From: Fennellomyces sp. T-0311
Lineage: Eukaryota > Mucoromycota > Mucoromycetes > Mucorales > Lichtheimiaceae
NCBI GenBank assembly: GCA_025266875.1
Contig: JALLLT010000011.1
Location: forward strand, 124,001 to 188,000
Length of the DNA stretch: 64,000 bases
Direction: 5' to 3'
The position numbers and the translations under genes were made by a program. Positions 1 through 11,549 of the stretch are shown piece after piece (the first letter of the stretch is position 1; each line of letters opens with the position of its first letter). The notes beneath the pieces were generated by a model. The model did not search any database. It was not told the DNA's origin and saw only the letters and a program-made list of their open reading frames with translations.

Positions 1-319
1 GCTGCAAAGCTTCACAATACTATGGCAAATCTTCTCTAGTATTTTAGCGACAAACTTGTTGTTTCTTCGTGCAGGAGAGTTTTACATCGATTGTACATAT
101 ATATATGTCCATCCGAATCTTACTGCGTGCTAATAAAGCTATATATGGTCATCTTCAGAAATCTGCGACATATCTACTTTCGTCGGAGGACTTATCGTGA
201 AAAATTAGACGCGTTTCCTTTACCCTTCACACCCATCCATGAAACGACAAACATCCCAATATAAAAAGCGTTTTCCGGAGAAAATTCCAATGCCATCGCT
301 GTGGTGACCTTTTCTTCAG
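1..319. other. Intergenic / upstream part of an unresolved gene
   Basis: No complete gene is visible here. A short TATA-like AT run lies near 98-110. A pyrimidine-rich stretch ending in an AG at 318-319 could be a splice acceptor for the coding-like block that follows, so the 5' end of that gene may lie in this stretch or before the window. Confidence 0.5.
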
Positions 320-1133
320 AAGTCTTAGAACAGAGCCTCAGCATATTGCAGATTATATCGCCAAATTAGGGATTGCCGAGAAAGCAAAGACTGTGAAAAA
401 TAGACACCAAAAGAAGCGAAGTAAATTTGAAGAGGCTTATAGCTATGCGATGAATATAAGGTATAATAGATGCTGTTTTCTACAACTTTATACTGATTGC
501 TTGCAGTGCTGAGAATGATAAATCCAGTCGCGATGGCTAATCTCATAGTGACTCTGAAGGTAATGAAAGTCCAATTTAAGAAATATAAGATTTTCATATT
601 GGATATTGAGCTGTTTACTAGCTTTTCATTTTAACCAAAGTGACCACCAGTACAACTGTGATATTGATGACAGTTATGGTAAAAGCGATGGGTAAGCGAG
701 TACCACACACGCCCCCAGCATGCCAGTGGATCTGGACGCGCCAATGGGCGATTTTGACGCACCAGCAGACCACAGATCCGAACAGACAAGTACGACACTA
801 TTTATTGAATCGGTGGTCAAGCATGGCTTTTCGAGAGAAGGTGGTGGGGATACGAGTGGTAAAGGTGTCAGTGACGAGAGTACAAATGATGATGACAGTG
901 ATTTAGTGGTTAGTGACAAAGAAGATCCTAGCGACCTCGATGAGCCTTCTCTGAAAACGGCACATTTACACCAAAAAAAGCCCGAGCAAACCAAGCCAGG
1001 TAAAAGTACATTAAAGGAAGTGGACATAGGCAAACGTAAGCGATCATCCGTCATCAACAGTGATATTGAAAGCTCAGGAAAAAAAGGTAGCAGCCCCAGT
1101 GAAAAAGATAGCAAATACGGAAAAACGACATAA
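320..1133 (+). pseudogene. Possible decayed or multi-exon gene, acidic Ser/Asp-rich protein
   Basis: I do not recognise this gene. Block 320-460 is open and Lys-rich (ends 'SYAMNIR') and sits between a good acceptor (ttttcttcag) and a GTATAA donor. A 46-bp candidate intron ending in ttgcag at 506 leads to a Ser/Asp/Glu-rich block that meets a stop after about ten codons. A second open frame, 720-1133 (137 codons from an ATG), is also acidic and Ser-rich, ending in a basic tail (GKRKRSSV). The shared strand and composition suggest one gene damaged by a stop, but I could not join the blocks into one clean reading frame. It could also be two unrelated short ORFs. No domain is evident. Confidence 0.3.
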
Positions 1134-1384
1134 AAAATAGTGTAGACTGCGACTGCTTAGTACCCAGACGAGAGTGCGAAAACGAAGCATCTCGTAACTC
1201 TTAAATAAAGCAACTGTTTATATCATCTATCGTCCAAAAGCAATGGTTTAAGCGTATTAATATTATGGAGGATCTACGGCGAATCTACTGATAAACACTG
1301 CAAATCTCTGGAGATAAAATCTACGAAATGGTCGAAATTCGGAAATTTGCCGAGTTGTAGATTTGTAGAGATTTGCCGTAGATG
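1134..1384. repeat. Inverted-repeat (hairpin-forming) AT-rich segment
   Basis: ATCTACGGCGAATCT at about 1271-1285 pairs with AGATTTGCCGTAGAT at 1370-1384 (one mismatch over 15 bp), giving a stem with a loop of about 85 bp. The segment abuts the MITE that starts at 1388 and shares 'ggatct' and 'aaatctac' words with it, so it may be an older or nested element of the same family. The rest (1134-1270) holds no gene I can support. Confidence 0.45.
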
Positions 1385-1387
1385 TAA

Positions 1388-1622
1388 GAGGATCTCCAGC
1401 TAAATCACAATTTTTACAAAAATAGCGACTGACTGGCATTCCAGCGATCTCGCTTTCCCATGCGCCAAATCTACAATTTTCGGCGTTTGCTCACTAAATA
1501 TCTGAAGGCAGGTTCATATCGCTAAATAGCGATTCCGCTGGAAATCTGTCTTACCTTAGCGAAAACTAAAACTGGCGCTCAACAAATTTAGCAGAAAATT
1601 AGCGAGTCCACTGGAGATGCTT
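1388..1622. mobile_element. MITE, PIF/Harbinger (Tourist)-like
   Basis: The 235-bp non-coding segment is bounded by imperfect terminal inverted repeats: GAGGATCTCCAG on the left, and on the right the complement of CTGGAGATGCTT. It is flanked by a direct TAA at 1385-1387 and 1623-1625. TIRs of the type G(A)GCATCTCCA with 3-bp TWA/TAA target duplications are characteristic of PIF/Harbinger elements and their Tourist MITEs. There is no ORF inside, so it would depend on a transposase elsewhere. The family is assigned from the ends only. Confidence 0.6.
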
Positions 1623-1625
1623 TAA

Positions 1626-2232
1626 GGCAACAAAATAACCCGTAGTGATCTCTTCTCCCCATTGTTATTGATAAAGCCCTCCCACTATAGACGTTCCACA
1701 TGCAAGATTGACAGACTTTGTTATAAATAGGCATGCTTACTTATCAAAGGCGCTACCAAGAACCACATATACGCAGCACATTCCAGGTTCCATCGAAAGC
1801 AGTAAGGCTGCGGAATCTGGACGGAATATAACCAGAGGACCAGCAGTACGAATGCATGCTCCTGGACGTAAATAAGCTACAGCAGTCGCTGACTATCTCC
1901 TAAAGAAAACTGGTAATGATGGCATCAGTATCCATTGCATTCAAATAAGGAAAGAAGACGAAGTTAGCTTTCCAATAGACACCCGCTACACCAAGTGCTG
2001 CCAACATATCGTGTCAAGGGGCTGTGAAGCCTCCGTCGAACACAACATTTCCCGCTCCTATCCTTTGCCATGTCTTTCTCACCCCATCAGAGGAATCAGC
2101 TTCCAAAGACAAATGCAGGGCAAGAAAAGAGAAACAGAAAAAAATCCGCATCACGCCTATATTTTTCACATTAGTAGAGTAGTCACTCCTTTGCCTCTTT
2201 TCTCTCTTCTTATACAGCTCACCACTCTCACA
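1626..2232. other. Intergenic, no gene seen
   Basis: No supported gene. The last 70 bp (2160-2232) are pyrimidine-rich and lead directly into an ATG at 2233, as in promoters elsewhere in this window. Confidence 0.5.
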
Positions 2233-3022
2233 ATGGTTATTACGAGAAGTAAACACGAGCCGCGCGACGAGCTGCAAAGTTTACTGAAATTACTGATAAG
2301 CTAAATGCCGCGAGTAAGCACCTCGATATGCTTCATTATATTTATGTGAATGCAAAACTCAATTCTCGTCTGATTTGGCAGAATTCTGGCAAGAACTGCA
2401 ATGGTAAAAATGGACAGTCGCAGTATTTGATCAAGTTGCTGCAAAGGAAGTGGCGAGAGTGAACAAGGGGGAGGCTCATGTGTACGCAAGGGGACTGTAA
2501 GCAAATTATGAGTGTTCTTGACAAGAATGGTGCCAGGCCCGGTGCATAAAGCAACTTCTTGTAAATGTAAAAGGTAAATTAATGTTGCTGCTATTGTTAA
2601 GTGATTATATTGGCCTCTCGTAACAACTATCGCCAGAAGCAAGTAAAATACCGTCAACCTTCACTTTTGGCGGTATCATTTAATGCAGGAAAGCAAAAAA
2701 GCGCCGGAAAAAAGATCTTGTCGAGGTATGTTTCTCTTACCCAATTTATGTAGCAAAACCAATAAACGAAGCTAATATACAGTGTTAATATTAGGAACGG
2801 TTTGTCACAAGCGCAATTAATCGAGCATCAGCCTTTCCGTATTGATACGTCGGTGAACACCAAGACAACAGTATTCGCTGCAACCACTTCAAATCATCGA
2901 CGTAATGCGATGCATAAGTATTTTAGAAAACTCTCAAAGTACACAATTGATAATTATACTTCATCTAGTCCGCGCGATCTTGGCGAAAGCAGAGATTTAT
3001 TCGCACCAGCAAGTGTGCTATA
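2233..3022 (+). pseudogene. Probable frameshifted or unresolved multi-exon gene
   Basis: I do not recognise this gene. A promoter-like CT-rich stretch precedes ATG 2233 (MVITRSKHEPRDEL). Coding-like sequence then continues in another frame (KFTEITDKLNAASKHLDMLH) with no intron long enough to explain the shift. A likely donor (AATG|GTAAAA) follows near 2404. Another open block begins after ctatcgccag near 2637, reaches a GTATGT donor near 2726, and appears to splice at aatattag (about 2794) into a final exon that ends at the stop at 3020-3022 (ends FAPASVL). The exons are individually convincing but the first frame change is not, so the gene is either broken by an indel or its first exon lies elsewhere. 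No domain recognised. Confidence 0.35.
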
Positions 3023-3877
3023 ATCAGCAGCAGTGGGTTATACATTAAGATAATAATGACTAGTTGAAAATTATTGATTTTATTATGGAAGGCTCTTTGA
3101 CCTGCTCGTGTAGGTATATGGTCGCTTCCTTGGGGCACGAATGTTTAAGTATAGAGGATAGGGCGGATACCATGTCTGAAAGATAATTATGACTATGAGG
3201 ATCTGTCCGACACGCCCACGAATAAAGCATTCATTAATATCTTAAAATATGTAATTACATACATACGCACTTGCATAGCAGTGATATGCTACATATACTA
3301 TGTCATTGTCATGTTCTGAATGTAACGCGAATAATTGACGAATAGCTGATACATCAACGGCCATTTCCATTAGACATTAAATCACGCGTACAATCCATTA
3401 ATATTATCTGGAGAAAGCGAACCAAGCGTAAATTATCGCATTTTCTGTTAACAGCTGCTTCTATGTGCTCTTTTCAAAGATCACGTGAGTTTAAGCCTCT
3501 GCATACATAAAAATTTTTAGACAGGGACATGTCGATCTAAAGTACGTAGACCCAAGCTAAAGCTAATGCATACTACTTTAATTATTAATGTAGCTAGACA
3601 AAATTAAGATGCGTATCCAGTGAAGGAGCTAATAAGATCACCAATCTCTGTGTTTCATTCACCGATTCGACTGTGTGTCGTATAATCGGACAACGGAACT
3701 TGTCTGCACCGAAACCGTCCCCTATTATAGCAAAAAGATACCAGTACCATTGTACTGGTACAGTTAAACTTTGAAAAATTCCATTCGATGGACACTCATT
3801 GTTACGTAACCATTTTTGGATTTCTGGCACTTCCCAACTTTTAAAGCGCTGCTCCTTTTACCGATTTTTGGGAGACA
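3023..3877. other. Intergenic, AT-rich
   Basis: No gene, RNA or repeat that I can support. The short antisense ORF at 3594-3830 has no promoter or recognisable motif. Confidence 0.5.
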
Positions 3878-4243
3878 ATGACGTTTTCGTTTCTACAAGA
3901 AGCAATCAACAAGTTGTCTAAGGGATATGCCGTGAAAAAGGCTCAAGCGCTTAAAAGCCACGCTGTGTGTGTAGTAATGTAAACGGCAGGTTCGCAATCA
4001 CCAGGCACCGAAACTGAGTATGCATATATTGAAAAGCCTACCACAACGTGGTTTGTTTCCATGCTCGGCGAGATATTGCTTGTGATATGTTATATCATTG
4101 TCCTGGTGATAGTAGCGGTCATTGTTGTAATCTGCAGCTCAGCCCTCCTCGAGTACCGGCCTAATATGTGTTTCAAACTCATGTTCTGTAAGTGTGTAAT
4201 ATCGAAGCATTTGTCGTGTCTGTTCTCTTTTCTGTTGAAATAA
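3878..4243 (+). pseudogene. Small membrane-protein ORF interrupted by an in-frame stop
   Basis: The frame is open from ATG 3878 to 4243 except for one TAA at about 3980-3982. Before the stop it reads as a Lys-rich helix (EAINKLSKGYAVKKAQ). After it come a polar stretch and one strong hydrophobic segment (LLVICYIIVLVIVAVIVVIC) with a Cys-rich tail. An intron removing the stop would be only about 25 bp, too short for this genome, so a decayed gene or stop-codon read-through is more likely. An independent ORF from ATG 4061 (60 aa, one membrane segment) is the alternative. No family recognised. Confidence 0.3.
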
Positions 4244-5348
4244 TGTGTCAATATCAACCTGTGCAACATTTGTTGGTATGCCAACAGAGCAATGCTCTCG
4301 GATGTCGAACCGCGTCCTACCAACCTTGTTTAACAGTGGGACGATTTTACATTTTTGAAACACTTGACACTTTCATTCATACTCGGCGTATACCACGGCA
4401 AAGTTAAATTGGTATACTTTGCATGTTTTCTACGTGCATCATACAAGCGTGAGACTCTTAAGCATTGACCAACAACATAATTCGGTCCCAGCTGGCGGAC
4501 ACCAAGGGAAAGAGTTTGTAGTATGTAGATGGATCAAGCGTTAAAAAGTCTCTCCTCTTTTGCCCCGCAATAACACCACCTTTTTGATGATCATCGGCCA
4601 ACTCTATCAATTTGTCTTTTTGTTCCCCCCTTACAGACACGACGTTAATATTTTCTAAAAAACGCAGACCCTGCGTGTTGTTTTCTCAAAGAATAAAACA
4701 CATATACTGGTTTTAGATCAAGATGATCAACGTTTCAAACTGGACCGAAAGGAGAAAAGGATTGTGAACCGAGAGGCTTTTTTCTCTTGGTACGCTGGAT
4801 AAAGAATCCATGTGTGTAACCATCGAAGGTTTACTGGCAATATACCACGAGACGTGCACAGTTTTTGTTGCATTAATCCGCGCCAGGCCGGGGGCCCTAC
4901 CATGGATTTGCAGGTTTCAAGTGGCAACGAATTTAGGTTGTACCATCGGCTCGTTGCTCAGTAAGACGAAAGGTGGCACCAACCTGTCAGATTGTCCAAA
5001 TGATAGATCTGGAAACGGCTGCTTATCTTTATTTTTTTTTGGCGAGGTAACCCTATTTGATTCGGGACGGGACTCTGCTTTGACCAAGGCCACTCCGCTT
5101 CAAAAAAGCGAAGACATGCTAGACAGAAAATGATGGCAAGCATGAAAGCGAGCCTGGTCAGTACAAGCACCGGGTAGCGGTGGCAGCAGACTCAATCAGC
5201 TGCAAGAGACACAGCAACGAAGGGCTCAATTGATATGTCTCGTCCAATGTTGCTCTCGAAAGTGGCACAAATCAAACGGGCTTGAGCCGGCAAAACACGT
5301 GCCGCCAGTTTTTCGTCTTTTTTACATTTATCCCCTTCACTTCCCCCT
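4244..5348. other. Intergenic / promoter region of the casein kinase gene
   Basis: Several short ORFs lie on both strands, none with a recognisable motif or a convincing splice structure. The part from about 5100 on is presumably the promoter and 5' UTR of the kinase gene. Confidence 0.5.
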
Positions 5349-5400
5349 CACTCTTTGTCTCTCTCTCTCTCTCTCTCTCTCTCAACTCCCTTTCTTCCAC
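5349..5400 (+). promoter_or_regulatory. CT-repeat tract in the 5' leader
   Basis: A run of about 13 CT dinucleotides (about 5358-5383) inside a longer pyrimidine tract ends 40-50 bp before the kinase start codon. Pyrimidine-rich cores just upstream of start sites are common in filamentous fungi and appear at other genes here (for example about 14500-14530). Confidence 0.6.
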
Positions 5401-5435
5401 GTCTCCTTTCTTTTTCTTTCATTTCGCATGCTGCC

Positions 5436-7401
5436 ATGACAACTCGGCATCAAGCACCGATACCCGGCTCTGGCAAGCCACTCTCGCCATCTGCATCCAC
5501 AAAGTCAGCGACGTCGTCAACGAACATTGTCGGTGTTCATTATCGAGTCGGCAAAAAGGTTGGCGAGGGCAGCTTCGGCGTGCTTTACGAAGGTTTATAT
5601 ATTTCTGGGCAGTCGGCGGGCGAAAGAAGGCACATAGAGACTCACGCAGCGATAATAAATAATTCAGGCACGAATCTATTAAACAATCAGTCGGTTGCGA
5701 TCAAGTTTGAAGCGCGCAAGTCAGAGGCTCCTCAGTTGAGAGATGAATACCGAACGTATAAGATTCTCTCCGGTTTACGTAACGTAACAATTCAATTATG
5801 CAAAGCAAAATAGTCCAGTGTTGTTTGTTGATTTCTAATTTGTGCTCATGGGCGTATTTCTACACATAGCGGGTGTCCCAAGTGCGTACTATTTCGGTCA
5901 AGAGGGTCAGCATAATATTCTCGTGATTGATCTGCTCGGACCGAGTTTGGAAGACGTATTTGACATGTGCGGCCGAAAGTTTTCCGTCAAGACCGTGGCG
6001 ATGCTAGCCAAACAAATGGTAAATTGAAAGCTGGACAAAATTGTCAATTCGTCCTAATTGAAAAATTTGCGCTAGTTGCTTCGGGTAGAGAACGTACATG
6101 AACGCAACCTGATATACCGCGACATTAAGCCCGATAACTTTCTGATCGGGCGGCCCGGAAGCAAGCATGCCAACACCGTGTACATGATCGACTTTGGCAT
6201 GGCCAAGCCGTACCGAGATCCCAAGACGAAGCAGCATATCCCTTATCGTGAACGCAAAAGCCTGTCGGGGACCGCCAGATACATGAGTATCAATACCCAT
6301 TTGGGAAGAGGTATGTAATAGTTTAGCGGGTCTCTAAAAAGGGGGCGGGGGAGAAAAAAGGATAACTCATCACTCCGATTCCCATGTTGTGTAGAGCAAT
6401 CAAGACGTGATGATCTCGAGTCTCTCGGCCATGTGTTTATGTATTTCCTGCGCGGCTCGCTGCCCTGGCAAGGCCTGAAGGCCGCAACCAATAAGCAAAA
6501 ATATGAGAAGATTGGCGAAAAGAAACAGACAACCGCCATTAAAGATCTATGCGATGGATTTCCAGGTAAGGATCGTCATGCCTCTTCTCAGGGGAAGGGC
6601 GCATCAACCTACACATCGTCTTTGGATGCTCATCCTAGTTGCCGTTGCAGAGGAGTTCGCTATATACTTACAATATGTCCGTAAACTCGGATTCGAGGAG
6701 AGTCCGGATTACGAGTTCCTGCGCGAGCTGTTCAACAAAGTATTGCGCCGAATGGGCGAAACAGACGACGGCGTTTATGACTGGATGCTGTTGAATAATG
6801 GCAAGGGGTACGAGGCAAGTATTACTTAACGCCACTGGGAGACAGAACTCAGCTGTGGCTGCGGGGGGACAAAGGATCGAGTACAGGAACGGGACCGTAC
6901 GCGGAGAAGAAGGGGGAGGGAGAAAAAAGTTTCTTTAATGGAAAGATCTGATGCATATCTTGGGGAGACCTTTTTTTATGCTCACAGTTTTGCCTCTTAT
7001 AGCATCGCTCGACGAATGACAGCAAACGACACCACTACGGTCGCGAGGCAACGTCCAGATTGGCGCTGTCGCCTGGCAGCCAGGCCCGACGCTCGAACCG
7101 GCCCAACAACAAAGATCATCAGCGACAAACATCACAAGCATCACCGCACCCACAAGTAAATACGAACACGACGACAACGGGAACGACGCTCCCCGCGATG
7201 CCTCAGCACCTGTCGACACAGCCAGAGCTGGATGCAAAGCAACAGCAGCATTTATCTTCATCATGCACTCCGATTGCGCAGGACTCCTCTGTACAACCAA
7301 TACACCACCATGGCGACGACGACGGCGCGCATAAAGAGCACCGAGGATTCTGGCATGTGTTTATGGCATTTGTGACATGCGGCACGTTTAGCCATGTTTA
7401 A
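5436..7401 (+). CDS. YCK: Casein kinase I, Yck1/Yck2 (CK1-gamma) type
   Basis: Ser/Thr kinase of the CK1 family. Exons: 5436-5592, 5668-5778, 5870-6018, 6076-6310, 6395-6565, 6651-6814, 7003-7401 (461 aa). The protein has a short Ser-rich N-terminus, the Gly loop ([11 protein letters not shown]), VAIKFE with the ATP-binding Lys, the catalytic loop [16 protein letters not shown], and the CK1 signature [19 protein letters not shown] polar Gln/His-rich tail of about 130 residues follows. The sequence is closest to the yeast plasma-membrane kinases, which act in endocytosis, glucose signalling and septin control. The tail has a Cys but not the usual terminal Cys-Cys palmitoylation pair, so membrane anchoring is uncertain. 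Intron 1 (75 bp) is a multiple of three with no stop. Intron 6 starts GCAAGT (GC-AG). Start chosen as the first ATG in frame after the CT tract. Confidence 0.93.
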
Positions 7402-7759
7402 GTTTGATATATAACATTTTACCCGACGCATTCCCCACAACGCACATACAAAAAAGCGCAACCCACATATTACTTTTTTTGTTACTTTTACTTAGGCAAC
7501 GCCGCTGCACCAGGAAAAAAAGGCTGTCTTCTTTTCGCATAATCTGCCTCATTTTGTAAGGACTCAATAATACTTTATATCTTTGTCCAATAGACAACTC
7601 TACACAACACGCACGCCTTCACATGGCAGCAACCGTCGTCACATGCCGTCTCTCTGATTGTGTATGACTTGTGAATATATTTGGAGCGGAGGGATATCGT
7701 TAATGCGCGATGGGACGATGAGGGCTTTTTAAAGGATAAATCATTTACAGCTGGCATAA
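7402..7759. other. Convergent 3' region between the kinase and PRO2
   Basis: This 358-bp stretch lies between two converging stop codons. It is AT-rich with A/T runs suited to polyadenylation on both strands. No gene seen. Confidence 0.55.
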
Positions 7760-9376
7760 TTAGACCTTGTAATTTTGGGGAGCAATGGGCTCGTGGAGGT
7801 ACTGCTTCTTGCCGCTTCCGTACTCGCCGGCGATGTTGCCGTTGCCGCGGATCTTGTACTTGTAGATCACCAGTCCCTCCAGGCCGACTGGGCCACGCGC
7901 GTGTGTCTTGTTCGTAGACACCTGCACTCTCGTGTTAGAAAAAGACACCATCTCGCTGCCACCCCATCCTAGACACTTACGCCCACTTCAGCGCCAAAAC
8001 CGTAGCGGAATCCATCGGCAAATCGAGTGCTGGCGTTCCAGTAGCAGCCTGCAGCATCCACACGTGTAGTGAAAAAGTCAGACGTTGCTTCGTTCTCGGT
8101 GACAATGCAGTCCGTGTGCTTGGATCCATGCTCGTTGATGTGTTCCACGGCTTCGTTGACGTCCTTGACAGACTTGACGGCGATAATATGATCCAGGAAT
8201 TCGGTATCAAAGTCCTCGGGGGATGCGGCTACGATCTTGCTATGCTGTTCCGATGGCAGAGCAGCCAAAAGCACCGATCGCACATCTTCTGTGCACTTCA
8301 TAGTGACGTTGGCGCTGAGCAGGGCCTCAGCAACAGGCTTGAATTTGTTGTCGCCCTCCAGCAGGGATGCATGGACAAGCAGCGTCTCGGCAGCATTGCA
8401 TGCAGCTGGATAGTTTGTCTATTAACCCGGAATTAGGCTTCCCCCTCACGCACAGCCTACACCACGCAATTTACCTTGGAATCAACGGCAATTCGGCAGG
8501 CCTTGGTGATGTCTGCCTCCCTGTCAATGTACACGGAGCAAATACCGTCGGCGTGACCAAGCACGGGAATTCTACAAGTCGCAATGGATGAGTACACGCG
8601 TCCCTCGCCCCTAGCTCCCTTGTTCATGCTGCCCATCCGCTACCTGGTGTTGTTTTGAATGTAACGGACCAAACTGTTGCTACCGCGGGGAACAACAAGA
8701 TCAACGTAGCGATCCAGGTCCAGCAAGGCCGAGATGTCCTCGCGAGTCTCGACGATCTGCACAGCTTCCTTGGGGATAGGGTTGGTGTCGGGCAAGCTGG
8801 CCAGCGCGTCCTGGATGACGCTGGCCAAGACAGCGTTGGTCTGTGTAGCCTCCTTGCCACCCTTCAATATGACGGCATTACCTGACTTTAATGCCAAGCA
8901 GGAGATGTTGACGACCACTTCGGGACGAGCTTCAAAGATGGTCAACAGCACACCCACAGGCACAGTCACACGGTACATCTCCAGATCCTCATCAAGCTTT
9001 GTAGCCAGAGTCACCTTCTTGGTGGGGTCGGGCAGCGTGGCAATGTCGCTTACACCAGACAGGATCGTATCGAATTTGTCACCATTGCAAATATCCAGGC
9101 GCTTGAACAACGAGCCAGACAGTTTGCCGAGCTTGACTTGTTCCTCTGCAGCCTTGTTATAGACAGTGTTATTCCAGCAGGTCTGGGCCCTCCAGTGCTA
9201 TGTGTGCTTACCAACTTGTCTTGTTCATTCGCCTTGAAGATCTCGTCCTTTCGCTCACCAAGCACTTGCTTAATACGCAGCAAGGCCTCGTTCTTCTGTG
9301 CGTCGGTAACCGACTGCATGCTGACGGAAGCCAGACGGGAGGCACGGGCCAAGTCGACAATAGAATTAGTGGTCAT
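7760..9376 (-). CDS. PRO2: Gamma-glutamyl phosphate reductase (proline biosynthesis)
   Basis: Catalyses the NADPH-dependent reduction of gamma-glutamyl phosphate to glutamate semialdehyde, the second step of proline synthesis from glutamate, in the cytosol. Exons in transcript order: 9376-9212, 9152-8644, 8571-8475, 8418-7981, 7921-7760 (456 aa, the normal family length). Visible family blocks: [59 protein letters not shown], the active-site Cys block [14 protein letters not shown], and the C-terminal [19 protein letters not shown] followed by [11 protein letters not shown]. All four introns are 56-72 bp GT-AG. The leader just before the ATG is pyrimidine-rich (cttctttctccttcactt). The gene converges on the kinase. 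Nothing is missing; this looks functional. Confidence 0.96.
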
Positions 9377-11549
9377 TGTGGGAATCGATCAAGTGAAGGA
9401 GAAAGAAGAGTGCGCTTAGACCCGATGGTCCGGGGATGGTCTTGACATCCCATCTTTTCTCAAGCAATTTAAAATTCCGACAGATCAGTGCCCTAATTGA
9501 TTTCATCATCGCCCTGATCATGACGCTTGATGACCAATGCACGGCCCTTCCCCTTTTCCCTCATGCCATCCTAGTGGGCGTCCACATCAGCACCGTCCTC
9601 GCAGCCGGATAGCCCAGCAGGTTCCATACTAGCCCACGTCATTCGGTTTATCTCGACGCTTCGCTGCTCCAGTTTCAGCTGAACGCGGGCCGTGAAAATC
9701 TAGAAGCAAAGGCGCCATTGCATCATCGCTGCTGTTTACGGTAAGCTTCGAACGCTATTAGTGAGAAGTCGCACAAAGTGCTTTATAAAAATTTCTGTAC
9801 TGTGCAGTGCGTTGCATCTGAAAATATAAAAAGTTGTAAGGACCGTATCCACTGTTACAATCAGCTGATGCAAGATCACGGAGACCAGTGCGCTTTTCAG
9901 GTCACCCCTTGTACTTGTCAGACGTCCATATCCCATTATTACCAACATTAGCATAAAGACGTATGCGAAACTAGCATGGGCCGCATTTTATAGCAAAAAC
10001 ATATTCCGCCATGTGCTTTTGAGCGCTTTTGAGTGAACCAAACCCAACTTTGATAGCTTATATACTACCATGCCCACTCATTGAGATAATCATTGTTGGG
10101 AAGGTAGCAGCTATATAGCAATGGCTATCCAAACGCCGTAGCATTTCCTGGCTTTATGTATCGGTGATGCTTCCGGTCATTATGGTTAAGAATACTGTTT
10201 TTAACGTTTAAAACATATACCCAGTAGCATGTGTATGCACGTACCGCACCCATCACGGGAAAGAGAAGCCCCAAGGAGGAAGATGGTTTTGCAACTTTGC
10301 AGCAGGAATATCAGGTAATATCTTACATTTGATATTACAACGATCTACGTTTATACTCATTTCTCTTGATTTCAACTGCAAGCAAAATGGGTTCATCCCT
10401 AAAATCCGATACGACCAATCCTTATCGACCAAGACAATGGGTAAACCACTACTTTTGCTCCAAAGTGTTCGCATGGAAGATTTGCGGATGACTGGTATCA
10501 TCACATGATACTACGCTCGTAAACCCCGTCTGTGATGCACACTCTTCCTGTAAAAACCATTGCAATAAAATGGTATTAGAAAATTAAAGCTGGTTACATG
10601 GCAAATTCAACGATGCGCCTATTCTAAGCCTCATGCATTTTGACACCAGAGAAGCTATGATAAAAAGTGATTATCGATATCGATAAGATCGTGATACAGA
10701 AACATCATTCTCTTTCTATTAGCTTGTGCTACACGTATTGTATTTGGGCCATAAATCTAATATCCAAGTCCAAGAATGTAGCTCATTTGTTGAACATCAG
10801 AAATGCACAAAGAAGCCGAATCTCATACTTAAAAAATGGAGTACTAATCAGTTTTTGGTGTCTTTCAAACGAAAACAACACGCTTTAATGACCCTGTGTC
10901 AGCGTCATGTTACTCCCTACGTACCATCAAATATTGTATAAACATCAAAGGTGTTCCTCTGAGCTTTTTTCTCATTTACAGCCCCAACCTTGGCATATCA
11001 CACGTCTTATACCTATACCATATTGAAATTTTGCTCTTGTTTAAAGTACTATCAAGACGAAATTAAGGAGACCTATTTTGAATGCGTGCTGCTCCTTAGA
11101 TAAAGATTTCACTGATCAATTTTATTTACTGGTTTTTGGTGTCGCTAATATCAGGGCAATAGAAAAAACGCTTGAGAATATGTAACTTTCCTTTATATGT
11201 AATCTCTAATGAACTTAAGAAACTAAACCGGAACCTGGGAATATTTTTGGTATCCCGGTGATTGCCTGGTATTACGTTTTCGTAAGTACGTATCACTTTT
11301 CCCTCAAGTTGACATTATTGTCATTAGATCTGACTTGCACAATGAACACTACTCGCAAAGGTTATTTATTCGTTCACAAGTTTATACAATTAAAAAGCGT
11401 CGCCTTTCTTTTTATCACATATAGATGAACGAGCATAGACAATGACGGAATGGGATATACATTAGATAAATGCAAACCCGTTACTATCGATAAAGATCCT
11501 TCTTTGTTTATTGTCTTCTGTAATACGTAGATTATCTACAAGACTAGCG
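9377..11549. other. Intergenic, 2.2 kb, no gene seen
   Basis: The first few hundred bases are the PRO2 promoter. The remainder is AT-rich with only short ORFs that lack motifs, splice structure or promoters. No tRNA or repeat recognised. Confidence 0.5.

Noticed and set aside
8734..9162. 142-codon plus-strand ORF over PRO2
   Set aside because: It is an antisense shadow of the conserved PRO2 exon 2; no motif or promoter of its own.
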